NCBI RefSeq assembly: GCF_050038885.1
Contig: NZ_CP143624.1
Location: forward strand, 1,860,001 to 1,924,000
DNA: 64,000 bases
Source: Myxococcus flavus
Lineage (GTDB): Bacteria; Myxococcota; Myxococcia; Myxococcales; Myxococcaceae
Direction: 5' to 3'
The notes below the pieces were generated by a model. The model worked only from the letters and a program-made list of their open reading frames with translations. It made no database searches and was not told the DNA's origin. A program made the translations under genes and the position numbers. Below, one piece after another: positions 8,364-17,234 of the stretch; position 1 is the first letter of the stretch, and each line of letters opens with the position of its first letter.

Positions 8364-9851
8364 CTACTGCGGATCCCACCCCGCGTTCACCGTCATCTGG
8401 TCCAGCGCACGCACGGTGACGTAGGGGACGAAGCCCGCCGCGCGCGAGCGGGTATAGGCGTCCGCGACGTGAGCGGCCTGGGTGGCGTAGTCGGTGGAGA
8501 GCACCAGCTTGCCGGCCGCGCGGACCCGGGCGGCGTTCGTCCGGTTCTCCTCGCACCAGCCTTCGTCGCAGGGGTTGTCGTCGGACCAGTACATGTCCTC
8601 CATGCCCAGCCCGTCGATGGCGGGCAGGTAGGCGGGGTCATCCACCAGCTCCGGGGAGTTCTGCGGCATCACCTTGAAGGCCGGGTTGCGTGCCTTGGCG
8701 TACTGGCTGATGCGCTCGATGAGGGCCACCATCTTCCGCGCGAGGTCGGCGCGATTGGTTCCCGCGGAGTTCGCGGGAATCTCCTCGTACGTCACCACCA
8801 TGTCCAGGTAGCAGCCGGTGAAGCCCGCGGCGAGCGCCTGGTCGATGCGGCCCTGGACGATGGGCCACCATCGCTCGTCCCAGTACTTCACGTACTGCTC
8901 GTTGGGCCAGCCGCCCACGGGGCCGAGCTTCAGGTCGTCAGGTACCTGGGACCACTCGGGGCGGTAATTCTCGATGGCGCCAATCTCGAAGTACGCGAGC
9001 ACCTGCTTGCCCTGGGCCTTGAGCGCGGTGATTTCGGCAGCGGTGAACCAGTCATCGTAGCCGTCGCGCGCCAGGTCGACGATGGCGAGGTCGAACTTCG
9101 AGGCCGCGATGGTGTCGAGCTTCCCCTGGGGATAGTTCGTGAGCTGGTAGGTGAAGCTGTTGACGCCCTCCCACCCCAGGGGCGTGCCGGCGTCGGTTCC
9201 CGTTCCCGCGTCGGAGGGTGTGCCCGCGTCGCCAGGAGTCCCCGCGTCGCCGGGCGTGCCCGCGTCCGAGGCGGCGACCTGGATGCGCACCACGAGCAGG
9301 TCCAGCAGCGACGCATCCGCCGTGGACGTCGTGCGGTAGCGCAGCTTCACCGGGCCTCCGCTGACGAAGCGCTGGGGAGACGTCAGCGCGAGCGACGTGG
9401 CGGTCCACGTCCAGGACTGCGCGAAGGTGTTGTCGCCCACCAGCACCCAGGCGCCCCCCTCGTAGTCCCACGCCTCGAACAGCCAGCGCATCTGCGACTT
9501 GTGGGGCCCTCGATAGTTGATGCCCACCTCGGCGGCGATGACGTCGGCGGCGCCCACGTCCGAGGGGAGCGCATACGTGCACGTGGCGGAGCTGCCGGGC
9601 GAGAACTCGACGTACTCCGCCCAGCGGTCCTGCGTACCCGACAACGTCTGCGTGTGCAGCCCCTGGACGGTCTGTCCCGAGCCAATGTAGCCACTCGCGA
9701 CCTGGAGACTGGCGCACGTCAAGGTTCGCGAATCCGCGAGGACAGCCGCGTCCCCGCTCCGCTCCGCGCTGTCCGCGCTTCCGGAGGAACCACCACAGGC
9801 GAACAGCGCGATGCACCACAGACTTGTCCACCCTACTACCGCGACTCGCAT
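8364..9851 (-). CDS. Secreted GH114-type lipoprotein (endo-alpha-1,4-polygalactosaminidase-like)
   Basis: A 495-residue lipoprotein with a lipobox ending at Cys19 (IALFAC). Residues 30-190 form a beta-rich module. A linker of repeated GTPGDA/DAGT units (about 195-225) joins it to a C-terminal TIM-barrel domain like glycoside hydrolase family 114: ANSFTYQL-like start (VNSFTYQLTNY), IVDLARDGYDDWF, VLAYFEIGAIENYR, GCYLDMVVTYEE and LSTDYATQ near the end. Family members cut galactosamine-rich polysaccharide. This one probably acts on extracellular or prey polysaccharide. GGGAGAG just upstream supports the start. The substrate is inferred. Confidence 0.8.
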   Translation of the reverse strand: MRVAVVGWTSLWCIALFACGGSSGSADSAERSGDAAVLADSRTLTCASLQVASGYIGSGQTVQGLHTQTLSGTQDRWAEYVEFSPGSSATCTYALPSDVGAADVIAAEVGINYRGPHKSQMRWLFEAWDYEGGAWVLVGDNTFAQSWTWTATSLALTSPQRFVSGGPVKLRYRTTSTADASLLDLLVVRIQVAASDAGTPGDAGTPGDAGTPSDAGTGTDAGTPLGWEGVNSFTYQLTNYPQGKLDTIAASKFDLAIVDLARDGYDDWFTAAEITALKAQGKQVLAYFEIGAIENYRPEWSQVPDDLKLGPVGGWPNEQYVKYWDERWWPIVQGRIDQALAAGFTGCYLDMVVTYEEIPANSAGTNRADLARKMVALIERISQYAKARNPAFKVMPQNSPELVDDPAYLPAIDGLGMEDMYWSDDNPCDEGWCEENRTNAARVRAAGKLVLSTDYATQAAHVADAYTRSRAAGFVPYVTVRALDQMTVNAGWDPQ

Positions 9852-10164
9852 GTGCTCTCCCTGTCGCCGAAGCCAGGCCCGGCCCTGATGTCGATGCGCT
9901 CGGCGAGCGCGGCGGGCTTTACCGTCAGACGCGTGGAATCAGCAACGCGAAGTGACGCGCGACACGCGAAATTCATCCATGGGCTGGAACATTCGTTTCT
10001 GTCTGTGATGGGGTCTGGCCTCTGGTGGAAATTTGAAGCCCGCATGGGGAGGCGTGCGCCATCCCCTCACACGCCTGGCCCGCTCCGACGAGGACCTCCA
10101 CCGGCCTGAAACACAGCTCGGACGGCCCCCCTCGATAGAGCCCCTATCCGTCAGATGCTCCTCG
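9852..10164. other. Intergenic, nothing recognised
   Basis: About 310 bases between two minus-strand genes. It must hold the promoter of the GH114 gene, but I cannot pick out boxes with confidence. Confidence 0.4.
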
Positions 10165-11715
10165 TCACTGATTGGACAGCGCGGTTCGAAGACTGTCGAG
10201 GAGATAGGAGTTGAGCTCCTCGCTCGACAGCTTCGGCTCTGCCCTGAGCCTGGCCCGGGCGAACTGCCGCCATTCATGCATCTCACGCGGCGTCGGCTGG
10301 CGGGACATGTCCGCGGGCATGCCTCGATAGGCGTGGAACAGGAATTCGTAGGCCTCTCGGATGAAGCGATCGATGTTGAGCTCCGCGGGCTTGCTCATGC
10401 CCGTCAGCTCGTTACGCACCGCATCGCTGATGGCGTACTTGAGCGTCTCCGGGGTGAGCTCCGGGTCGTCCTTCAGCTTCTCCGCCGCGAAGGCGCGCCA
10501 GCGCTGCAGCTCTTCCGACGTGGGGGCGCGAGACGTCCCCAGGTAACAGAGGGACACCCAGCCAATGGCCTCCATGATGTAGCGATCGATATGGGCGGGG
10601 GACAACGTCTCCACGCCCAGCGCCTGCGCCCGGATGGCGTCGGTGATGGCGTTCCGGAGCTCCTCCGGAGCCACCTTTGGATTCTCGGCGAGCTCCGCGT
10701 TGGCGAAGGCGCGCCAGTGCGCCAGCTCCGCCGGGGAGGCGTGGCGCTCGCGGCCCTCGTAACACAGCGACACCCACCTGACGGCGTCGTCGATGAACCG
10801 GTCGATGTTCTCGGGCGACGTGGAGTCCGTGCCCGTCATCTTCGCGCGGAGGGTATCGGTGATGGCGTACTTGAGCGCCTCCGGAGACATCTCCGGGTCC
10901 TCCCGCAGCTTCTCCGCCGCGAAGGCGCGCCAGTACGTCATCTCCGCCGGCGTGGCGCAGCGCTCCTCGCCCTGGTAGCAGAGCGTGACCCACTTGACGG
11001 CATCCTCGATGAATCGGTCGACGTTCTCCGGTGACGTCGAGTCCATCTTCGTCACCTTCGCCCGCACCGCGTCGATGATGGCGTACTTGAGGTCCTCCGG
11101 CTGGATGTCGGGATTCTCCCGCTTCTTCTCGGCGGCGAAGGCACGCCACTGGCGCATGTCATCCTCGGTGGCGGAACGCGCGTTGCCCTCGTAGCACCAG
11201 CTCACCCAGCTGATGGCTTCGCGGATGTACAGGTCGATGTTCTCGGGCGTCGCGACATCCAGTCCGTCCCGCTGGAGCCGCAGCTCGTTCGCGATGGCGG
11301 AGCGGACCTGTTCAGCGGTGATTTTCGGGTCCTTGGCTCGGAGCTCACGCGCGAAGCCCAGCCACTGGGACCGCTCCGGCCCGCGCGGCCACCGGTCGCC
11401 CTGGAAGGTTTCCCGGTAGGCCTCGTCGATGCAGCGCGCCAGCCGTTCGTCGGTCAGCACCCCCAGCAGCGAGGGAAGGACCTCCTTCGCGTGGGCCGCC
11501 TGCTGCACGGCGGTGGAAGGGCCCAGGGACTCGGTAGCGTAGTAGCGGGCGGCCGCGACCGGCGCGGCCCCCTGTGCCGAAATCACCGAGCCGAGCAGGT
11601 CCACGAACGCGCGGGCGGAGCGCACGTCCGCCACGGCGCTAGCATTGGACACAGCGACAGAAGGCAGACGCTCACCAATCCTCGTCATGAATCCCCCAGG
11701 CGACTGAATGCTCAT
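10165..11715 (-). CDS. Tandem 72-residue-repeat protein of unknown function
   Basis: A 516-residue protein built from about six tandem units of 72 residues over its last 430 residues. Each unit has the pattern ENIDRFIxDAVxWVSLCYxG, then R(x)ATPxExxxWRAFAAEKL, then P-E-x-LKYAIxDAVRAKMT. Units 2 to 4 are most alike; the first and last have diverged. Each unit should be three or four helices, so the protein is probably a helical solenoid. The (L/C)YxGxxR(x)(T/S)xxExxxW core loosely recalls DUF4214. No signal peptide is seen. The frame starts at 11715, but the ATG at 11688 has the better site (GGGGGA) and may be the true start. Confidence 0.75.
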   Translation of the reverse strand: MSIQSPGGFMTRIGERLPSVAVSNASAVADVRSARAFVDLLGSVISAQGAAPVAAARYYATESLGPSTAVQQAAHAKEVLPSLLGVLTDERLARCIDEAYRETFQGDRWPRGPERSQWLGFARELRAKDPKITAEQVRSAIANELRLQRDGLDVATPENIDLYIREAISWVSWCYEGNARSATEDDMRQWRAFAAEKKRENPDIQPEDLKYAIIDAVRAKVTKMDSTSPENVDRFIEDAVKWVTLCYQGEERCATPAEMTYWRAFAAEKLREDPEMSPEALKYAITDTLRAKMTGTDSTSPENIDRFIDDAVRWVSLCYEGRERHASPAELAHWRAFANAELAENPKVAPEELRNAITDAIRAQALGVETLSPAHIDRYIMEAIGWVSLCYLGTSRAPTSEELQRWRAFAAEKLKDDPELTPETLKYAISDAVRNELTGMSKPAELNIDRFIREAYEFLFHAYRGMPADMSRQPTPREMHEWRQFARARLRAEPKLSSEELNSYLLDSLRTALSNQ

Positions 11716-11998
11716 CGCCTGGAGGGGTTAAGAGGCAGGGCCCGAGGGCGATAGGCCCTTTTTCGGAAATTGCCCCGGGCGGCCCTTCCCCGCGTCAGCG
11801 CCGCTGGCGCAGCGCCGGGATGTTGAGCAGTCGCTGCTCCCACGTGCCAGACAGATTTCCGTCCACAGCGCAGCCATGACGAGCTTCTTCCGGCCCATCG
11901 CCTTCATCCAGCCGATGTCCCGGCCATCCCAAGCGTGGCATGGAAGACCCGCCACAGCGCCGTCGATGGCATGAGAAGGTCCTTCAGGAGCGCGGCAC
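11716..11998. other. Divergent intergenic region
   Basis: About 280 bases between the repeat-protein gene and the phosphatase gene, expected to hold both promoters. I see no clear operator. Confidence 0.4.
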
Positions 11999-12637
11999 AT
12001 GAGCGATTTCGACACGGCGTGGCATGTGGAACATGCGGGCACAACGGGGGCGGACCGCGTGCTGGCCCTGACGCGAGGTGACGCGACGGTGCTCGTGGTG
12101 GCGGATGGGGCGGGGAACTCACGACGTGGCGCCGAGGCCGCGGAGGCCGTGCTTCGTGGCGTCCAGGACGCCATGGAGGCCGGGACCGACGTGGAATGCG
12201 CGGAGACCTGGCGCGACGTGCTGGTGCGGTGCGACGCGGAGCTGGTCGCCTCGGGACAGGGTGGTGAAACCACCGCCGTGGTCACCTGTGTCACCACGCG
12301 GCAAGTGGTGGGGGCCAGCGTGGGGGACTCGGAGCTGTGGCTGTTCCAGGGGGGCGAATCGACCGCGCTGACGGAGCATCAACACCGCAAGCCCCTGCTC
12401 GGCAGCGGGCTGGCGCGGCCCGTCGTCTTCGAGCGCGAGTGGCGAGGCGGTGTGCTCCTCGGCGCGACAGACGGGCTGTTCAAGTACGTAGACCTTCGCC
12501 ACATCCAGGAGCGTGTGAGCCTCGCCGACGCAAATACCGCGGTGCTCGCACTGGCAGCGATGCCTCGACTCGCGAGCGGCGCGCTCCCGGATGACGTGGG
12601 TCTCGTCCTGTGTCGCCCGAGCGCTCCTCGCCCCTGA
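11999..12637 (+). CDS. PP2C-type serine/threonine protein phosphatase
   Basis: A 212-residue metal-dependent phosphatase of the PPM fold, shorter than most. Metal-binding and catalytic motifs are visible: VVADGAGN (residues 33-40), GETTAVVT (89-96), GASVGDSELW (105-114), GATDGLFKYV (155-164) and DDVGLVLCR at the end. These hold the conserved aspartates. Myxobacteria have many Ser/Thr kinases, and such stand-alone phosphatases usually counter them. The substrate is unknown. AGGAG lies upstream of the ATG at a good distance. It stands alone and diverges from the repeat-protein gene. Confidence 0.85.
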   Translation: MSDFDTAWHVEHAGTTGADRVLALTRGDATVLVVADGAGNSRRGAEAAEAVLRGVQDAMEAGTDVECAETWRDVLVRCDAELVASGQGGETTAVVTCVTTRQVVGASVGDSELWLFQGGESTALTEHQHRKPLLGSGLARPVVFEREWRGGVLLGATDGLFKYVDLRHIQERVSLADANTAVLALAAMPRLASGALPDDVGLVLCRPSAPRP

Positions 12638-12668
12638 TTCCGTTCTGGCACTCGCAGGGGTGTTCGCC

Positions 12669-12880
12669 ATGAGCGAGGTCATCCGCTTCTAAAGCGGCAC
12701 CAATGACCACGGCGGGTGCTCGAACTTCGCTCCATCCCCACTGCGGCCGCAGGGCAGGACCTGGCCCACCAGCGAGCACTCCTTCCAGGCCAGGAAGTTC
12801 GAGAACATGCTCGGCCGCATCCCGATGGACCTTCGTCAGGAGCTCCGCGCATGGCAGGAAGCAGGCGGCGCAGCCACTCC
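12669..12880 (+). pseudogene. NADAR (YbiA-like) N-glycosidase remnant with in-frame stop
   Basis: From ATG 12669 the frame reads MSEVIRF, a stop (TAA at 12690), then SGTNDHGGCSNFAP and GRTWPTSEHSFQARKFEN. This is the start of NADAR-family proteins (RFYxxxxxxGxxSNF, WPTxEHxFQAxKF). The stop replaces the expected tyrosine codon. Family resemblance fades after about 12805 and the rest is missing, so the gene is dead. NADAR proteins remove ADP-ribose-type or riboflavin-intermediate adducts. Confidence 0.7.
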
Positions 12881-12894
12881 CCACCACTCTCGGC

Positions 12895-13045
12895 CCCCTC
12901 CTCAAGCAGGGCCGACCAGGGCATCCGTGGGCGCAAAGGGCGGGCACGGCCCTGACACCGCCTCGGCGCACGGCAGTGCTCGCCCCAGCCGCCTCCTCCT
13001 GGCACCAGCCCGCCGCACTGCAAGAGGGCTCCCATTCCGCCGATA
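12895..13045 (+). repeat. Possible decayed copy of the IS91-like 3' end
   Basis: The segment ending CACCAGCCCGCCGCACTGCA and then AGAGGGCTCCC resembles the ends of the IS91-like tails at 34590-34620 and 39125-39155. It lies just after the broken NADAR gene. Similarity is partial, so this is tentative. Confidence 0.35.
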
Positions 13046-13114
13046 CGTGTCGGTTACCAGCTCGACTGGAGCGCCGCTGGTCCGCCAGCGTCAGGGGGAG
13101 GCACTCTCCCAGGT

Positions 13115-13834
13115 TCAAACGCGATGGCTGCCGTCGGTGTCGTCAGGGTCCGCATGGACGACTGCTCCGCCCATTCCAACACCACCAGCGCCGGCACCTC
13201 CTCCGCCGCCGGCACCACCGCCCCCTCGTCCGCCACCCTTGTCGCCGCCCTTGCCCCCTCCTCCGCCGCTGGGACGCAATGGGCCCTGGTCGGGAATCGC
13301 GAGCCCATCGGGGATGGGCTCGAGGTCGAGCGCCCGGCGGATGAAATCGCGCAGCGACACGACCAGCCGCGCGGTGCCGACCTTGCGCCCGGCGACCATG
13401 TCCGCGGCAGCCTCCGCGGCGAGCCGCACCTGCTCCTCGGTGCCGAGCAGCATCACGTCCGACAGCGCCGCCTCGACCGCGTCGCGCGTGCGCCGACGGC
13501 GTTCGAGCGCCGGGTGGTCGAGCGGCGACGCGAGCACGAGGCCCGGGTCGGGTTCCTGCTCGAGTGGCTCGCCAGCCGCGAGCCGACGGCGCATGTCGCG
13601 CAGGTGGGTCGGGTCCACGACGAGCTCACCGGTGAATGAGCCGCCGAGCGTCTTGTATGCGGCGATCAGCGTCTTCAGCCGCTCGTTGATCTGGCGGTTC
13701 TCGCGTTCGCGCCGGCGCTGCACGGTCTGCATCACCACCAGGCGGATGCTGACGACGACCAGCGACACCAGCACGAGGCTGGCCAGCGTCGCCGCGAGGC
13801 CACGCCAGGAAGTGAAGTCGAGAGAGCTCATCAT
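13115..13834 (-). CDS. Single-pass membrane protein with glycine-rich tail, unknown function
   Basis: A 239-residue protein. One membrane helix near the N-terminus (LAATLASLVLVSLVVVSIRL) is followed by a charged helical region (QRRRERENRQINERLKTLIA), a central domain with DAVEAALSDVMLLGTEEQVR and SLRDFIRRALDLEPIPDGLA, and a low-complexity tail of Gly/Lys/Asp. Proteins of this plan occur in several proteobacteria without a known role. Two adjacent ATGs (13834, 13831) are possible starts and neither has a strong ribosome-binding site. It has no operon partner. Confidence 0.65.
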   Translation of the reverse strand: MMSSLDFTSWRGLAATLASLVLVSLVVVSIRLVVMQTVQRRRERENRQINERLKTLIAAYKTLGGSFTGELVVDPTHLRDMRRRLAAGEPLEQEPDPGLVLASPLDHPALERRRRTRDAVEAALSDVMLLGTEEQVRLAAEAAADMVAGRKVGTARLVVSLRDFIRRALDLEPIPDGLAIPDQGPLRPSGGGGGKGGDKGGGRGGGGAGGGGGAGAGGVGMGGAVVHADPDDTDGSHRV

Positions 13835-14451
13835 CGCCACGACGATAGCGCGTCCACCGCACGGTCGCCTCGACGCGCTCGCGTGTACCGCTGACCTGTC
13901 TTGCAGAGGAAGCGCTGCCGAACCAGCTTGGCGCATCCTCGCGCGTATCGACGGCTTCTGCTCCGGCGAGAAGCGCTGAGCAAAACGCCGTTCTGGGAGG
14001 CTGGAGCGAGCGCCCCCGCGCCGCGGGATTGGGATATTTGACGAGGTAACCAAGCGGTACAAGCTCACGGGCCTCGACTCGAAGGACAAGCAACTCGAGG
14101 ACGCGCGGGTCTGCGTCGACGCACGCCAGCCCAATACGTTCAAGGAGAAGTCGTAGGCATCCAGCCTCCGAGCAGACCCGGCCCCTGGCTTCCGGCCAGG
14201 GCCCCTACTTCGAGGTTCGGGGCAGCCGGCATGGAAGCTCCTGCTTTCGCCGTCGCGCCCCTGCGATTCCGCCCGGATGCGCCCGCCGTGGCGCTCCTCG
14301 ATACCGCGGGCAACCTTCCCCCCAGGCCCAGCACACCACAGGAGAGGCCATGCGCCCGGCCGAGGCGCTCGAAGCTGCGCTCCAGCTTCTCCGCCGGAAC
14401 CCTCCGCCCCGTACAACAGCGCCTCGGGAATCGCCGCTGAATCCGCCGACG
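13835..14451. other. Long intergenic region with one short coding-like scar
   Basis: About 615 bases. The only coding-like part is a plus-strand stretch at 14031-14156 reading GIFDEVTKRYKLTGLD and ending VDARQPNTFKEKS before a stop. It has no start codon, so it may be the 3' end of a lost gene. The rest shows nothing I can support. Confidence 0.35.
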
Positions 14452-15285
14452 TCAGCGCACCCGCATTCCGGCGGATGACTTCTTCGCGGCGCTCTTCTTC
14501 CTGGCCGAGGCGGTTTTCGCCTTTGCGGCCGCCGGCTTCCCTTCTCCTCGCGTCGCCTTCGCCTTTGCTGCCGCCTCCATCGCCTTTCGGGCTTCGGTCT
14601 TCTCACCGTTCCGCAGCGCGAGCGCCGCGGCGATCCACTCCGGTGCGTAGCTCGAAGTACACCCCTTCGGAATCGGGCGCGGGTCCCAGCGACCGAGGCG
14701 CTCGCCGATGGCGATGGCCTCCGAGGTGTACGCGGGCAGGTGGAGGCCAATCCAGACCAGGCAGAAGTTGATGCCCTCCTTCACCCGGTACGGTGCGTCC
14801 GGGAGCTCACGCTCGATGCGCTCCAGCGTCGCGCCTACGTCGAGCTCCATCTCGAGTCCTCGTGCGATGCGCCCGGCAAGAAGCTTCCATCCGGCACGGC
14901 GAGGAAGCTCCTTGCGGCCGTCCATCCACTTTTTCTGGAGCCTCGGGGCGACGGGCGCAAGAACGAGCACGCGACTGACGAGCTCGTCGACCAAGGTCTG
15001 GTTCGAGAGTGGCTCGAGGAGCCCGCGTGCCTCCTTCTCGGTGAGCGCCGCGGGGTCGAGCAGCATGCACGCGAGGATGCGCGCATCGTGATTGCCGGTT
15101 TCCCACAGCTCCAGTCCGAGCCCGTGGTTCGTCCCCAGCGTCGCTGCGAGGCCACGGATCTTGCCGAGCAGCACGCCGAAGACATTGTCGCCCGCCCCGT
15201 CGCGCACGTAGCGCTGGCGCACCTTCTCGTCACCCTGGCTTTCGAGCTGCTTCATCACCTGGGACAGCGTCATCGTTTTCGGCAT
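14452..15285 (-). CDS. DNA alkylation repair protein (AlkD-like HEAT repeats)
   Basis: A 277-residue protein resembling AlkD-type base-excision proteins, which remove bulky N3/N7-alkyl purines with HEAT-like helices instead of a flipping pocket. Typical stretches are MKQLESQGDEKVRQRYVRDG, FGVLLGKIRGLAATLG, ELWETGNHDARILACMLL and AYTSEAIAIGERLG. The last 60 residues form a Lys/Ala-rich tail (ARKAMEAAAKAKATRGEG) that may bind DNA non-specifically. The start at 15285 follows GAGGTG at seven bases. It could instead be a distant HEAT protein without glycosylase activity. Confidence 0.75.
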   Translation of the reverse strand: MPKTMTLSQVMKQLESQGDEKVRQRYVRDGAGDNVFGVLLGKIRGLAATLGTNHGLGLELWETGNHDARILACMLLDPAALTEKEARGLLEPLSNQTLVDELVSRVLVLAPVAPRLQKKWMDGRKELPRRAGWKLLAGRIARGLEMELDVGATLERIERELPDAPYRVKEGINFCLVWIGLHLPAYTSEAIAIGERLGRWDPRPIPKGCTSSYAPEWIAAALALRNGEKTEARKAMEAAAKAKATRGEGKPAAAKAKTASARKKSAAKKSSAGMRVR

Positions 15286-15388
15286 GGGGAGCACCTCGGC
15301 GGGCGGTGGATTGAGAGCGGCCGGAAGGGTGACACGACAGGCGCCCACGGTCGAGGAACGCTTCCAGGCACTGCCAACACGCAGAGGC

Positions 15389-15973
15389 TCAGAGCCAGTA
15401 CTGGCGAGTGAAGCACTCGGCTATCCAACGCTCCACCTCCTTTCTGTCGCGGGAGTCGCGTGGGCCAAGAGCGGCGTTGCCAAGCTTCTCCCGGAGGCGA
15501 GCGATCTCCGATGAGCAGTCCCGGGTTTGCACCAGCGTTCCGCCCTCGAAGAGCAGTTCGTGCACCGTGCGGAACTTCCATGCAGGGTGGAAGCCCATGT
15601 GCACATAGAGCTCCCGGATGAAGTCGGCAGCGAGGAGGAGTCCTCCAGTGAAAGGGGCGTGGGCAGACAGCGTACTGTAGGCGAAGCAGTGGAACTGCTC
15701 CGAGTAGACGGGTTGCTGTTCGAACAGGGAAGGCCCCTTGCCGTTCTGAGCTGCGCTCGCCTCCTGGGCGGATAACCCAATGTAGAGCTGCTGGAGGCGC
15801 AGCGACTCGGCGATGACCTCGTAGGTGCACCAGTAGCCGCGATGGCAGTCCGTCGAAATCATCGCAGGGGAGAGGCCGTGCCGCTCAGGCTCGAAGAGGC
15901 CCTCTCCGCGCTCAGCCGCGAGGACAAACTCTTGTCCTTGGAAGATGAGGGTGTCGCTGATTTGTGCGGTCAT
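15389..15973 (-). CDS. Hypothetical cytosolic protein
   Basis: A 194-residue protein from MTAQISDTLIFQGQEFVLAA to a C-terminal WIAECFTRQYWL. It has a mixed alpha/beta look, with GYWCTYEVIAESLRLQQLYI and VHMGFHPAWKFRTVHELLFE, but no catalytic motif, signal peptide or membrane helix that I recognise. The start was chosen where coding character begins; AGGTG lies very close to it. Confidence 0.6.
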   Translation of the reverse strand: MTAQISDTLIFQGQEFVLAAERGEGLFEPERHGLSPAMISTDCHRGYWCTYEVIAESLRLQQLYIGLSAQEASAAQNGKGPSLFEQQPVYSEQFHCFAYSTLSAHAPFTGGLLLAADFIRELYVHMGFHPAWKFRTVHELLFEGGTLVQTRDCSSEIARLREKLGNAALGPRDSRDRKEVERWIAECFTRQYWL

Positions 15974-16274
15974 GGCACCTGCAGTGTAAGCTGGTGCCAC
16001 TTCCCGAGGACAGGGCCACCCTGTGCAGAGCGTCGCCCACCGTGGCACCACGGGGGCGACCATCAGTGCAGCGTCGATGTCTCGCCCAGCTCGCGGAGGC
16101 CGAGTTCCTACTGCTCCGGGAAGATGGGCGGCAGAGCTTCCACCAAGTCCACGAAGTGGGTGTGGGCGGACTTGAGGTAGTCGAAGAGGGCGCGCAGGCG
16201 CTGGCGCTCCACTTCGCACCGGCCACTCCGACACGAGCGGGAGTGGCCGGCGCCTTCTCAAGACATGCGACGCG
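15974..16274. other. Gap with a short minus-strand scar
   Basis: A minus-strand stretch (16108-16215) reads ERQRLRALFDYLKSAHTHFV and DLVEALPPIFPEQ before a stop. It looks like the C-terminal end of a lost gene. Nothing else is recognised. Confidence 0.35.
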
Positions 16275-17042
16275 TCACCACTTCTCGACTGCAGAGATGA
16301 TGGATTCGATCATCCCGGCAGTGATTTCCTTGCTCACGTCGACAAGAGCGCCCTCATGGCCATGAAACAGGCCTCCGGCCTTGCTGTAATCAACGCCAAG
16401 GGAGACCTGATAGGGAATGAGGACACTGGTCAGGGGATTGCCATGGATGTAGGGACCAATCCAGGGCGGCCACGGGCCAGGATCATCCGGTTGCGGCCTT
16501 CCCACGGCGCTCCCGAGGTTCGTCAACGCGATGGTCGCAACCTCCTCCCCGAGCACCGGCTCGATACTGCTGGAGAGCTGCTGCGCGTACCAGGCATTGA
16601 GCGCCTCCTCTTTGTACTCGATGTCGAGCCCATGCCAGTCCCGCATGCGAATGGCCTCCGCGAGCACCCGGTTGCCCTGATAGAGCGCCAGCGCGATCTT
16701 CTCCTCGTCGCGCGAGAAGATCAGCTCCCCGAACTTCTCGAAGAACTCCGGATCGCGCTCGTCGATGAGCTCGATGAGTACGTCGTACTCACCTTGAATC
16801 AGCTTGAGGTGCTCGCTCTTCAGGTCGAGGCGCGCGAGGCTGAAGTTGTCGCGAAGCTCGGGAATGCTCTCGGCCACCACCCCGTCGGCCAGAATGAGGC
16901 CGCGGAAAATCTCTCTGATTTCGTGGATGACACCACCAGACGCCTCCGCTTCGGAGGAGGCACGTGCGTGTGCTGGCGCCCCCGCTCCGGCGACAGCGGC
17001 CAGGAGCGCGCAGCATATCAGCGAGCGAATCGAATGTTGCAT
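16275..17042 (-). CDS. SdpC-family antimicrobial toxin-like exported protein
   Basis: A 255-residue protein with a clear signal peptide (CCALLAAVAGAGAPAHARA). The mature N-terminal half resembles SdpC, the sporulation-delaying toxin precursor of Bacillus: EIFRGLILADGVVAESIPEL parallels the FRGLLFGQGEV region, and DPEFFEKFGELIFSRDEEK followed by a helical AEAI segment matches the next part. The C-terminal half differs and has no clear hydrophobic hairpin. GAGAGG lies upstream of the start. No SdpI-like immunity gene or SdpAB-like maturation gene is adjacent. Role in killing competitors or kin is inferred. Confidence 0.65.
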   Translation of the reverse strand: MQHSIRSLICCALLAAVAGAGAPAHARASSEAEASGGVIHEIREIFRGLILADGVVAESIPELRDNFSLARLDLKSEHLKLIQGEYDVLIELIDERDPEFFEKFGELIFSRDEEKIALALYQGNRVLAEAIRMRDWHGLDIEYKEEALNAWYAQQLSSSIEPVLGEEVATIALTNLGSAVGRPQPDDPGPWPPWIGPYIHGNPLTSVLIPYQVSLGVDYSKAGGLFHGHEGALVDVSKEITAGMIESIISAVEKW

Positions 17043-17234
17043 GCAGCCCTCTCGATCCAGGTTGTGAATGCTCAGACTCAGTGAGCAGCGCCAACACTAA
17101 TCCAGACAAGCAAATCCAGTCAAACCCGCCAACATCGGAGCCAGCTTCACGTTCGCAGGCCGGGCCGTGGCTCACACGCTGCGCCCACGCAAGCCACGGC
17201 CCGGATCAACCGCTGCTGCAGATGCTCCAGGTGA
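17043..17234. other. Promoter region of the SdpC-like gene, then IS3 remnant
   Basis: About 190 bases with no gene. It should contain the promoter of the SdpC-like gene. No clear boxes were assigned. Confidence 0.35.

Noticed and set aside
9180..9270. Short tandem repeats of GTPGDA codons, considered as a CRISPR or satellite array
   Set aside because: They are in frame and encode the flexible linker of the GH114 lipoprotein. Repeats are too short and lack unique spacers.
8169..10109. A 646-codon plus-strand frame across the GH114 gene
   Set aside because: Only the first 26 codons look real (PhzF scar). The rest is antisense to the lipoprotein.
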